Shown piece by piece: positions 28,335-35,465 of a stretch of DNA of 64,000 nucleotides (position 1 is its first letter; each line of letters opens with the position of its first letter). The DNA is taken from contig JBJXGE010000009.1 of assembly GCA_046154185.1 (NCBI GenBank), forward strand, positions 1-64,000. Reading direction: 5' to 3'. The DNA comes from JBJXGE01 sp046154185 (lineage in GTDB: Bacteria; Planctomycetota; UBA8108; UBA1146; JAJFFE01). The notes beneath the pieces are model-generated. The model searched no databases. It was not told where the DNA came from and saw only the letters and a list, made by a program, of their open reading frames with translations. A program made the translations under genes and the position numbers.

Positions 28335-29473
28335 AGACGCAACGTGGGATGACGCTCATCGAGTTGATTGTCGCCATGAGCATTTTTGTGACGCTCGGCG
28401 GCGCACTCGTGATGTTCTTGCGCGTCGGCGTTGAGACGTGGCGCGTCGGCGAAATGCGGCGCGAGGCGTATGAACGCTCGCAGGCGATCCTGGATGCGCT
28501 GACGGACGACCTCGCGAGTGCCTTCAGCGATCCCGAGCACGGCGCCGAGGGGCAAGTCGATGTGCGCTTTTTCGCCGACACGGATCACGCGGGCCGGCAG
28601 CGGCTCCGTTTTGTCCGCACCTTGGCGGGGGAGATGCGCCATCCCATCACGCAGCAAGCGGGGTCGTTGACCGGCGGGCAGTTCGACTACGACTACATCA
28701 ATGATGCGATGGAGATGGAGCAAGGGTTGTTGCGCGCGCCCGGTGGATTGATGGAGATTGCGTACTTCATGGATCCCGTGGCGGCGAGTTCGCCGACCGG
28801 TGGTGGCACGAGCGACGTGTTGTGGCGCGCGGTGAAGTCGCCCATCGGCGGGGAGGGTTCGCTCTTCGAGGACGCGAATATCTACGAGTACCCGGAGGGG
28901 GATGACGCTTTGCCGATGGGCACGCGGCGCGCGCGGCCACTGGCCGCCGGCGTCCTCTATTTCGAATGCCGATATTGGGGTCAAGAGACGCAGACTTGGA
29001 CCAGCACGACGGAGCCCGGCGGGCGGGCAGCCTTGTCGTGGTGGGATTCGACGCGCGCCATCACGCGTCCATCCGATGTGGAGAAAGGCGACGCCGCTTA
29101 CTTTGACCCGGCATCGCTGCACGATTTCCGCGACGATATTTTTCCAAGCGCGGTGCAAATCACGCTTGTATTGCGGCCGGCGCGCGCGACGCGTTTGGCG
29201 CGCCTGACGCGCGCGATCGCGCCCAACGACACCGAGATTCAGGTCGATCGCACCGACAACTATCCCGACGGCGCGTTTCAGTACATTCGGATCGGCGACG
29301 AGTGGATCCGTTACGGTTCGAAGAGCGAGCGCAGGTTTCTCGCCTGCGAACGCGCGCAACGCGGCACGACCGCGGCGCCGAGTTATCCGTCCGGCACGCC
29401 TGTGATCTACGGCAGCACTTTCTCGCGCGTCGCGCGCATTCCGACCGCGCGCCAGAGCGGATGGGGGCGATGA
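28331..29473 (+). CDS. GspJ-like minor pseudopilin
   Basis: A 380-residue prepilin beginning almost at its cleavage site (KTQRG|MTLIELIVAMSIFVTLG), Glu at +5 present. TTG at 28331 overlaps the GspK stop and gives the expected six-residue leader; no closer start exists. The body resembles GspJ (RSQAILDALTDDLASAFSD, LMEIAYFMDP, GVLYFECRYWG, SAVQITLVLRP). It is longer than usual because a C-terminal module, IAPNDTEIQV...QYIRIGDEWIRYGSKS...CERAQRGTTA, is appended; that module recurs in the preceding GspK-like protein. Confidence 0.85.
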   Translation: MKTQRGMTLIELIVAMSIFVTLGGALVMFLRVGVETWRVGEMRREAYERSQAILDALTDDLASAFSDPEHGAEGQVDVRFFADTDHAGRQRLRFVRTLAGEMRHPITQQAGSLTGGQFDYDYINDAMEMEQGLLRAPGGLMEIAYFMDPVAASSPTGGGTSDVLWRAVKSPIGGEGSLFEDANIYEYPEGDDALPMGTRRARPLAAGVLYFECRYWGQETQTWTSTTEPGGRAALSWWDSTRAITRPSDVEKGDAAYFDPASLHDFRDDIFPSAVQITLVLRPARATRLARLTRAIAPNDTEIQVDRTDNYPDGAFQYIRIGDEWIRYGSKSERRFLACERAQRGTTAAPSYPSGTPVIYGSTFSRVARIPTARQSGWGR

Positions 29474-29958
29474 TCAACAGGTCTAGCGGCAGTCGACCCC
29501 GCGAACAGGGGTTCACCTTGATCGAGATTCTCGTGGCGCTTGGCATCCTCGCGATCGGCGCCACTTCGGCGCTCGCGCTGTTTGCGGCGGCCAGCGCCGC
29601 GCACAAACGGGCCATCGACCGCACGAATGCCGCAAACATCGCCGAGCAGGCGTTTGCCGATGTCGAGAGCGCGCTAGCCAACGGCCGCACGGGAGAGGAA
29701 CTCAACCTCGCACCGCCCTTCGCCGATATCGCGAGCAATTGGCCCGGTTACCAGGCGCAGCTCGAAATCTACGCTTTGAGCAAAGATGAACTGCTCGTCC
29801 GCGTGCTAGTTTATTGGCAGTACCGCGGCCAAGAGCGGCGCGAAGTTTTTGAACAGATTCTGCTCAGGGGCGCGAGCGACGCGGGGAGTGGCACGTCCGC
29901 GGATCGTCCGCAAGCGCCACAGCCACCGTCCTCGAACGGCAAGACGCGTGCGTACTGA
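29470..29958 (+). CDS. GspI-like minor pseudopilin
   Basis: A 162-residue prepilin with leader and motif REQG|FTLIEILVALGILAIGA, Glu at +5 present. The size suits GspI. The ALALFAAASAAHKRAIDRTNAANIAEQA helix is a typical continuation. The C-terminus is a Pro/Ser/Gly-rich tail (DAGSGTSADRPQAPQPPSS). ATG at 29470 overlaps the GspJ stop (ATGA). It is the last gene of the operon; the next gene is on the opposite strand, 18 bp away. With GspH, J and K it would form the tip complex. Confidence 0.87.
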   Translation: MINRSSGSRPREQGFTLIEILVALGILAIGATSALALFAAASAAHKRAIDRTNAANIAEQAFADVESALANGRTGEELNLAPPFADIASNWPGYQAQLEIYALSKDELLVRVLVYWQYRGQERREVFEQILLRGASDAGSGTSADRPQAPQPPSSNGKTRAY

Positions 29959-29976
29959 CGCGGAGCCGCCGCGATC

Positions 29977-30321
29977 TCAATCGACACGCTGAACCATGCG
30001 ATCGCGCGAGGTGACGCGTCGAACAAGCTCGACTCCGAGCGCGAGCGCGGCGATGACCGCGGCGATGAGCCCCGTCGAGTGCCAGGACGATTCCATCGCC
30101 GGTTTCAGCGGCATGACGGCGCGCGCGGCGGGTTTCGCGGCTTGCGTATTCACCGTGTTATCGACCCACTTGAGCGTGCCGCGTTCGCCATAGAGGGCGA
30201 GCGTGCGGTCGTGCAACTCTTGTTGGTACGCGTCATCATCACGCGGCTCGGGAAACTCCGCGTCCTTGAGTTTGGAGCCGAACGGCACGTGTGGATTGTC
30301 CGACTCGCGGGCGCCCACCAT
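29977..30321 (-). CDS. Small membrane protein of unknown function
   Basis: A 114-residue protein with a charged N-terminal half (HDRTLALYGERGTLKWVDNT) and a C-terminal membrane helix (STGLIAAVIAALALGVELV). It follows holA on the same strand with a 33-bp gap, so the two may be cotranscribed. The fit of one clear membrane helix and an ATG start supports a real gene. No family is recognised. Confidence 0.5.
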   Translation of the reverse strand: MVGARESDNPHVPFGSKLKDAEFPEPRDDDAYQQELHDRTLALYGERGTLKWVDNTVNTQAAKPAARAVMPLKPAMESSWHSTGLIAAVIAALALGVELVRRVTSRDRMVQRVD

Positions 30322-30354
30322 GCGATCGTGCGCGCGCTCGGCGATGCTGACCTT

Positions 30355-31521
30355 CTAACTGCGCGCGCGGGTCGGTGCAGACGGCGCGGATGGCGCGCTC
30401 GTGGGGGCGAGCGCGAGTCGCTCGAGGAGTTCGCGACTGCGCGAAACGCGCCCGCTTTTGAAGTCACGGTCGGCGCGATAGAGCTCGGTGATCAGCCGGT
30501 CGAGTTCGGTCGGTGGTGTGGCGCGCGCTTGAATGCGAAGGCGCGGCAAGAACGGTCGTTTGATGCCGAGAGTTTCGAGAATGGTTTGCTCGTCCGCATT
30601 CTGCGCGAGTGCGCGATGGAGCGCACGAAGTTGTCGCACGCGTGCGATCGCGGCGCCGATGAACTGCAACAGCACTGCGTCGCCATCAAACACGCGTTGG
30701 CCGCGAGCGTCCGCATTGCCGCGTTCGACCAAGTTGCGGGCAAGGCTCAGCGTCCGGGCCCGCGCGCTGGCGCCCGAACAGAAGCTATCGACGAGTTCGA
30801 ACACATCCGACTCTTCGCCATCGGGCGTGAGTTTCTCGATGATCTCGCGGTCGACGGCGCGGAGCGTGGCGGCGCGACTCGGCGACTGAACTTTGCCAAC
30901 GGGGATCGTCAGCGAGACGCGTTCGAGCGCGGCGGCGAGATCACTCAGCGACGTGCCGACTCGACACTGCAACAAATGCGCGATCGGTGGGTCGAGCGCA
31001 AGCCCGAGGCTGCGAGCGTGCGCAACAATCCAAGAGTTGAGCTCGTTCTCCCACGGTTTAGAGCCGGTTTTCCAAGGCGGCGGGCGGTGGAACGGCCGTT
31101 CAATTTTGATCAGCCACGCGTGCTTTTCGATGCTCTTGCCGACGCGTGTGCGACCGTCGAGCGAGTCGAGATGCAAAATGAGCGTCGCGTTTTGCCACGG
31201 CCGCGAGCAGGCCTCGATCCACAGCTCTGGGTCGGCTTCGAGGTACGCTTCGGCGCGTTGGACGACGATGCTCGAATGCGCCGCGAAGAGCGACGGCGTG
31301 CGAAGCTGATCGAAGAGGTCGACAATGCGTTTGGGGTCGGCGAGCTGCTTGCCGCCGTCGAGGCGCGTGATTTCCTCGTCGTTGGGCGGACCGGAGTGGA
31401 CGCGTCGCAGAATTTTTTCGACCGCGTCGCGGCGCAGCCAATCTTCGTTGCCGACGATCGCGACGAAAGTCGGCGGTGGCCCCGCGAGCAGTGACGCGAG
31501 ATCTTTGTAGGCTACTTGCAT
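30355..31521 (-). CDS. holA: DNA polymerase III subunit delta
   Basis: A 388-residue protein matching HolA, the clamp-loader subunit that opens the beta sliding clamp. The first AAA-like domain starts with FVAIVGNEDWLRRDAVEKIL. The segment RIVDLFDQLRTPSLFAAHSSIVVQRAE corresponds to the usual 'll..~~t.plF...rlvvv' region. The C-terminal helical collar includes LQFIGAAIARVRQLRALHRAL and DRLITELYRADRDFKSGR, the latter typical of HolA ends. ATG at 31521 (MQVAYKDLASLLAG) was chosen over upstream starts that lack conserved sequence. The protein ends in an unusual Ala/Pro/Ser tail. It is divergent from the riboswitch operon. Confidence 0.88.
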   Translation of the reverse strand: MQVAYKDLASLLAGPPPTFVAIVGNEDWLRRDAVEKILRRVHSGPPNDEEITRLDGGKQLADPKRIVDLFDQLRTPSLFAAHSSIVVQRAEAYLEADPELWIEACSRPWQNATLILHLDSLDGRTRVGKSIEKHAWLIKIERPFHRPPPWKTGSKPWENELNSWIVAHARSLGLALDPPIAHLLQCRVGTSLSDLAAALERVSLTIPVGKVQSPSRAATLRAVDREIIEKLTPDGEESDVFELVDSFCSGASARARTLSLARNLVERGNADARGQRVFDGDAVLLQFIGAAIARVRQLRALHRALAQNADEQTILETLGIKRPFLPRLRIQARATPPTELDRLITELYRADRDFKSGRVSRSRELLERLALAPTSAPSAPSAPTRARS

Positions 31522-31667
31522 CGCGACCTTACGGATGGCTCCCGGAACGGACGCCGATTGATGGAATGCGAGGTTACTCGGAACGCGGCGCTGCTGCCAA
31601 GCGCGAGTGCGGTCGCTCGAATCTCTCGCATCGGCCACTTGCGACCCGCACTCGACCGTCATACACT

Positions 31668-31917
31668 CGCGGCCTTACGGCAGGAGCCCGGAGGTTCCGG
31701 GCAGGGAAGTGTGGTGAAAAACCACCGCGGTGCCGCCGCTGTAACGGTGACAACGCCCGTGCATTCGCGACACGCATTTTCTTGCGCGTCGCGAAGACCC
31801 ACTGTTCTGCTTACTGCAACTTGAAGCGGACCCGCGAGGATCCGACGGAAAAGAAGCGGGAAGCGGCGGGAAGGGACGGGCTGCGGACGATCCGAAGCCA
31901 GAAGACCGGCCTGCCAA
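31668..31917 (+). ncRNA. Cobalamin (adenosylcobalamin-type) riboswitch
   Basis: The region carries the ordered hallmarks of the cobalamin aptamer: CAGGGAAG followed by GGTGAAAAACCACC, then the B12-box-like GCCGCCGCTGTAACGG (31731-31746), GACCCACTG (31797-31805), GCGGGAAGGGACGG (31866-31879), and the highly characteristic 3' end AAGCCAGAAGACCGGCCTGCC-type segment ending near 31915 (consensus AGUCAGAAGACCUGCC). Spacing between the blocks agrees with the class, with a variable arm in 31752-31860. It lies on the plus strand, about 70 bases before the first beta-propeller gene. Such aptamers bind corrinoid cofactors and usually repress uptake or biosynthesis genes when the ligand is abundant. Confidence 0.93.
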
Positions 31918-31930
31918 CCGCACCTCACGA

Positions 31931-31985
31931 GAACGCGATTCATACGCGTTCGAAACATCTCCGCGCAGAGATGGAAGGGGCCATC
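31931..31985 (+). promoter_or_regulatory. Candidate riboswitch expression platform with SD in a hairpin loop
   Basis: Two hairpins separate the aptamer from the start codon. GAACGCG (31931-31937) pairs perfectly with CGCGTTC (31945-31951) around a 7-base loop. Next, GATGG (31970-31974) pairs with CCATC (31981-31985), placing the SD sequence AAGGGG in the loop directly before ATG 31986. There is no U-tract, so translational control is more likely than termination. The link to ligand binding is inference. Confidence 0.5.
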
Positions 31986-33353
31986 ATGGCCACCGCGTTT
32001 TCGCGGCCGCGTCGTCGCCTGCTGATTCTCTTTTCCTTGTCTGGGTTCACTCTATTGACATCGCCTGCGCGTGCGGCGGGACTGGACTACACGGTCATCG
32101 GCACGCTCCCCTTCGCCGGAATAGATCCCAACAATTCGAATCCGTACGGACTCGTGCTGCATCCCACGTTGCAGCTCGGTTACGTCACGCTCGCGGGCTT
32201 GCCGGACTTCGCCGCGCCCGCGCTCTTTAACGGCCGGAGTGTCGTCGAGTTTGATTGCAACACGCTGGCGGTGACGCGCGTGTTCGAGACCGAGCTCTAT
32301 CCCGTCGAGCTGGCGATCAGCCCGGACGGCGCGGATCTCTACGTCATCAACTCGACGAGCGCGAGTCTGAGTCACATCGCGCTCGCCAGCGGCGTCGTCA
32401 CGTCCGTGCCGCTCGTCGACAGCCTAGGAGTCGCCGTCGCCTATCCGTCGGGCGTGTCGTTGAGTGCCGATGGCACGCAGCTCTACGTGACGAGTAATGG
32501 CAGCAGCTTCGACGGATCGGCTGAAAATTTGTTGGTACTCGATCGCGCCACACTCAGTCTCGTCGACGCGGTGGAAATCGTCGGCGGACTCGGCCGCTTC
32601 GCCGTGCGTTCGGACGGGCGGGTCGTGTTGCCGGTCGGGTATCCGGATGACATTTTTCCGTCGCAACCGCAATTGCGCGTGTACGACGCGGTAAACGGTT
32701 GGCAACTGCTCGCCAACGTCGAGCTCACCGTCGACATCACGGATTTTCCGGCGCCGATCGATGTCGTGTTGTCGCCGGATGGATCGCGCGCCTACGTGAG
32801 CGTGTATGGCGGCTCGAGCGAGATCTTCGTTTTTGACGTCGACAACTTGCTGTTGCTGCCATCGCTCATGTTGCCGCTCGTCGATTTCTACCAACATGGG
32901 CTCGGACTCGGCGACGACGGCGCGACACTGTTCGTCACGGATTTCTTTGCGGCGCAGACGCGAGTGATTTCGCTCACGACTGGTGACGTGATCGTGACGA
33001 TTCCTTCGCCCGGCGGACCGAACAGTGTGCGGCTCGGGGCCGGACGCGCTTGGATTACGGACCAAGCAGGAGTCACGCTCACGGCCGTGCGGTTGCCCGG
33101 GTCGTTCGTGCGCGGGGATTTCAACGGCGACACCGAGATCGACTTGGGGGATGCGATCGCGATCTTGAGTTACTTGTTCAGCGCCGGCCCCGGCAGTTGT
33201 TTGGACGCGGGCGATGCGAACGATAACGGCGCGCTCGATGTGGCAGACGCCGTGACACTACTCAATTACTTATTCGCGGCGGGAAGCGCGCCGCTGACAC
33301 CGTTCCCGCTCGCCGGCGCGGACGTGTCGGTGGACGGATTGGCGTGTCCATGA
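31986..33353 (+). CDS. Secreted beta-propeller protein with dockerin-like tail, under cobalamin riboswitch
   Basis: A 455-residue exported protein. Signal peptide: RPRRRLLILFSLSGFTLLTSPARA. Residues about 35-380 are repeated beta-propeller blades of the YVTN/YncE kind (VELAISPDGADLYVINSTSA, PSGVSLSADGTQLYVTSNGS, PIDVVLSPDGSRAYVSVYGG, GLGLGDDGATLFVTDFFA). The C-terminus has two dockerin-like EF-hand halves (RGDFNGDTEIDLGDAIAILS and AGDANDNGALDVADAVTLLN), which probably bind calcium and anchor or pair the protein outside the cell. ATG 31986 follows GGAAGGGG. Because it sits directly behind a cobalamin riboswitch, I propose a corrinoid-capture role similar to the seven-bladed BtuG lipoprotein of Bacteroides. 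That is inference; no residue-level match to BtuG was tested. Confidence 0.85.
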   Translation: MATAFSRPRRRLLILFSLSGFTLLTSPARAAGLDYTVIGTLPFAGIDPNNSNPYGLVLHPTLQLGYVTLAGLPDFAAPALFNGRSVVEFDCNTLAVTRVFETELYPVELAISPDGADLYVINSTSASLSHIALASGVVTSVPLVDSLGVAVAYPSGVSLSADGTQLYVTSNGSSFDGSAENLLVLDRATLSLVDAVEIVGGLGRFAVRSDGRVVLPVGYPDDIFPSQPQLRVYDAVNGWQLLANVELTVDITDFPAPIDVVLSPDGSRAYVSVYGGSSEIFVFDVDNLLLLPSLMLPLVDFYQHGLGLGDDGATLFVTDFFAAQTRVISLTTGDVIVTIPSPGGPNSVRLGAGRAWITDQAGVTLTAVRLPGSFVRGDFNGDTEIDLGDAIAILSYLFSAGPGSCLDAGDANDNGALDVADAVTLLNYLFAAGSAPLTPFPLAGADVSVDGLACP

Positions 33354-33391
33354 CCACGAGCAAAACGGAAAACTTGGAAAGGTGGGGGAGC

Positions 33392-34687
33392 ATGGTGCAG
33401 GGAAGCAAGCGCTGGCGCGGCCGTGTGCGCGCGTTGTTGGTGGCGACGATCGTCGGTGCGTGCGGATCGGCCGACGCGGCCGGTGATGCGTGGCTCGTGG
33501 CGCGGGATGGTCGCGCGTTGCTGCGCGTCGGTACCGCGGGTGAAGTCGAGGTGGCGGTTGACTTGCCAGGCGTTGGCTTCGCGGTGGCGGCGCGCAGTGA
33601 TGGCGGCGCTTGGGTTGGAATCGAAAATCCCCCGCAAGTCGTGGCGGTCGCTGCGGACGGTGCGCTCTTGAATTTGGTCCCGACGCCGGCGCCGGTGCGA
33701 GCGCTCGCCATCGCGTCGGACGACAGCGTTTGGGCCGTTGTGACATCGCTGAGTCTCGTGATGCATCTGAACGCGGCGGGTCAGGAGCTCGGGAGTTTCG
33801 CCACCGGATTGCTGCCGTCCGGCGTGTGTATCGCCGGAGACGGACGAGTTTGGGTCTCGAATGCGTATGGCAACAGCGTCACACGTTTCGAGGCGAACGG
33901 GAGTGACGCCAAGGAATTTGCCGCCGGGTTTTTCCCCACGGGCATCGCGGCGCACTCCGACGGTCGAATTTGGGTGGTTTGCAAGGAGTACATTGCGGTT
34001 CTGTCAGCGAGTGGGGATGTTCTAGCGACCCCCTTTGCCGGCGTTTTTCCGCGCGGCATCGCTGTCGCGCGTAACGGCGATGTGTGGGTGACGAATCAGG
34101 TCTCGAGTAGCGTGACGCGTTTTGCCGCGAGCGGCGATGTGCTGGCTGAGCTTCCCGTCGGCGCTCTGCCGTGGGGAGTCGCGGCGGCGGGTGATGGCAG
34201 TGTGATCGTCCTTTCGCGGCTCGCCGACCTCGTACAGCGATTTGCGGCGGATGGCGCCCTCATCGGAACCATGAGCTGTGACAATCCGCATGCCTTCGGC
34301 GATCTCACCGGACTGGCGCGCGCGCTCATCGTTGCGCCGGCCGCGGACGCGGATCGGGACGGCGCGTCGAATTCTCATGAGGCGCTGGTCGGTGCGGACC
34401 CGCTCGACGCGGCATCGTTTCCCGCCACTTTCATGCGCGGCGATGCCGACGGCAATCACGGTCTGGAACTCGCGGATGTCGTGCAACTGCTGACGCACCT
34501 GAGCGGTGACCTCGCGTCGCTTCCGTGTCCGGAAGCCGCCGACGTCGACAATGATGGTTCGCTCACGATCGGCGACGCCGTGAGTTTACTCGCGTATCTG
34601 TACGTCGGCGGGCTCGCGCCCGCGGCCCCCTACCCAAGCGTTGGCTACGATCCGGATCCGCTCGATGCGTCGAGTTGCGGAATGTGA
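33392..34687 (+). CDS. Second secreted beta-propeller (NHL/Vgb-like) with dockerin-like tail
   Basis: A 431-residue exported protein downstream of the first propeller gene, which ends 38 bp before its start. Signal peptide: WRGRVRALLVATIVGACGSADA. Blades repeat a Vgb/NHL-like pattern every 40 or so residues (GFAVAARSDGGAWVGIENPP, PSGVCIAGDGRVWVSNAYGN, PTGIAAHSDGRIWVVCKEY, PRGIAVARNGDVWVTNQVSS, PWGVAAAGDGSVIVLSRLA). The tail has two dockerin-like halves (RGDADGNHGLELADVVQLLT, DVDNDGSLTIGDAVSLLAYL), preceded by a calcium-loop-like DADRDGASNSHEALVG. ATG 33392 follows AAAGG by nine bases; ATG 33350, overlapping the upstream stop, is an alternative. Cotranscription would place it under the same riboswitch. 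Confidence 0.82.
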   Translation: MVQGSKRWRGRVRALLVATIVGACGSADAAGDAWLVARDGRALLRVGTAGEVEVAVDLPGVGFAVAARSDGGAWVGIENPPQVVAVAADGALLNLVPTPAPVRALAIASDDSVWAVVTSLSLVMHLNAAGQELGSFATGLLPSGVCIAGDGRVWVSNAYGNSVTRFEANGSDAKEFAAGFFPTGIAAHSDGRIWVVCKEYIAVLSASGDVLATPFAGVFPRGIAVARNGDVWVTNQVSSSVTRFAASGDVLAELPVGALPWGVAAAGDGSVIVLSRLADLVQRFAADGALIGTMSCDNPHAFGDLTGLARALIVAPAADADRDGASNSHEALVGADPLDAASFPATFMRGDADGNHGLELADVVQLLTHLSGDLASLPCPEAADVDNDGSLTIGDAVSLLAYLYVGGLAPAAPYPSVGYDPDPLDASSCGM

Positions 34688-34719
34688 CGCGATGCGCGCT
34701 GCTCGCGATCGGCGATCGG

Positions 34720-35211
34720 CTACTTGCGCCGAAAGTGTGGGTGAAGTCGATCATAGGTCGCGAGCAGATGTTCGGGCATGCTTTTGATCTCGGCGATGAC
34801 CGGCATGAAATTCACGTCGCCGGCCCACCGCGGGACGACGTGGTAATGCACGTGACCTTCGATGCCGGCGCCGCCGGCCTTGCCGAGATTCACGCCGATG
34901 TTGAATCCCTCGGCGCGATACTCGCGGCCGAGGATCTCGACTGCGCGCGCGATGGTGTCGTGGATCTCCGTGGCGGTAGCCCCGGCGATTTGCGTCAAAC
35001 TCGTGGTATGCACGAAGGGGACCACCAGCAGGTGGCCGCTCGAGTACGGATACTTATTCAGAATGACGAAGGCGTGTTGACCGCGCGCTAGCACGAGGTT
35101 TTCGCGCAACACGGCGTCGTCGTTGGGGCGCGGCTTCGTGCAGAAGATGCACTCGCTCTCGCCCTTTTTGCCGATGAATTCCATCCGCCAAGGCGCCCAG
35201 AGAGCTTCCAA
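34720..35211 (-). CDS. HIT-family nucleotide hydrolase/transferase
   Basis: A 163-residue histidine-triad protein. The family motif H-x-H-x-H is present as GIEGHVHYHVVPRW, and the N-terminus MEALWAPWRMEFI with CIFC is typical of the Ap4A-phosphorylase-like HIT branch. These enzymes act on AMP-linked or dinucleoside-polyphosphate substrates. TTG at 35211 is chosen because AAGGAG lies exactly six bases upstream; GTG at 35271 would add 20 unconserved residues. It converges with the propeller operon (32-bp gap) and is divergent from the large fusion-protein gene. Confidence 0.92.
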   Translation of the reverse strand: MEALWAPWRMEFIGKKGESECIFCTKPRPNDDAVLRENLVLARGQHAFVILNKYPYSSGHLLVVPFVHTTSLTQIAGATATEIHDTIARAVEILGREYRAEGFNIGVNLGKAGGAGIEGHVHYHVVPRWAGDVNFMPVIAEIKSMPEHLLATYDRLHPHFRRK

Positions 35212-35465
35212 GTTGCACTCCTTCGGTCGATGCGAGGCGCGAGGTGGGCCTGCGCCGAGTTCGGTCGCCACACTCTGCCGGAGAGCCCGATTCTTGGCAA
35301 CGGCGCCGTGGCGCGCCGGCGGTTGTCGAGGCGGAATCGGCCGGCCGCCGCGTTGCCACCAACCGGGCGGAAACGGTAAAACTCTCGGCGCGCCGGTTGC
35401 CGGCGAGGGTGCGCCGTGCGCTTCCTATTGCGACCTCCGACGGAATCGACTCGAAAGGGACGCGC

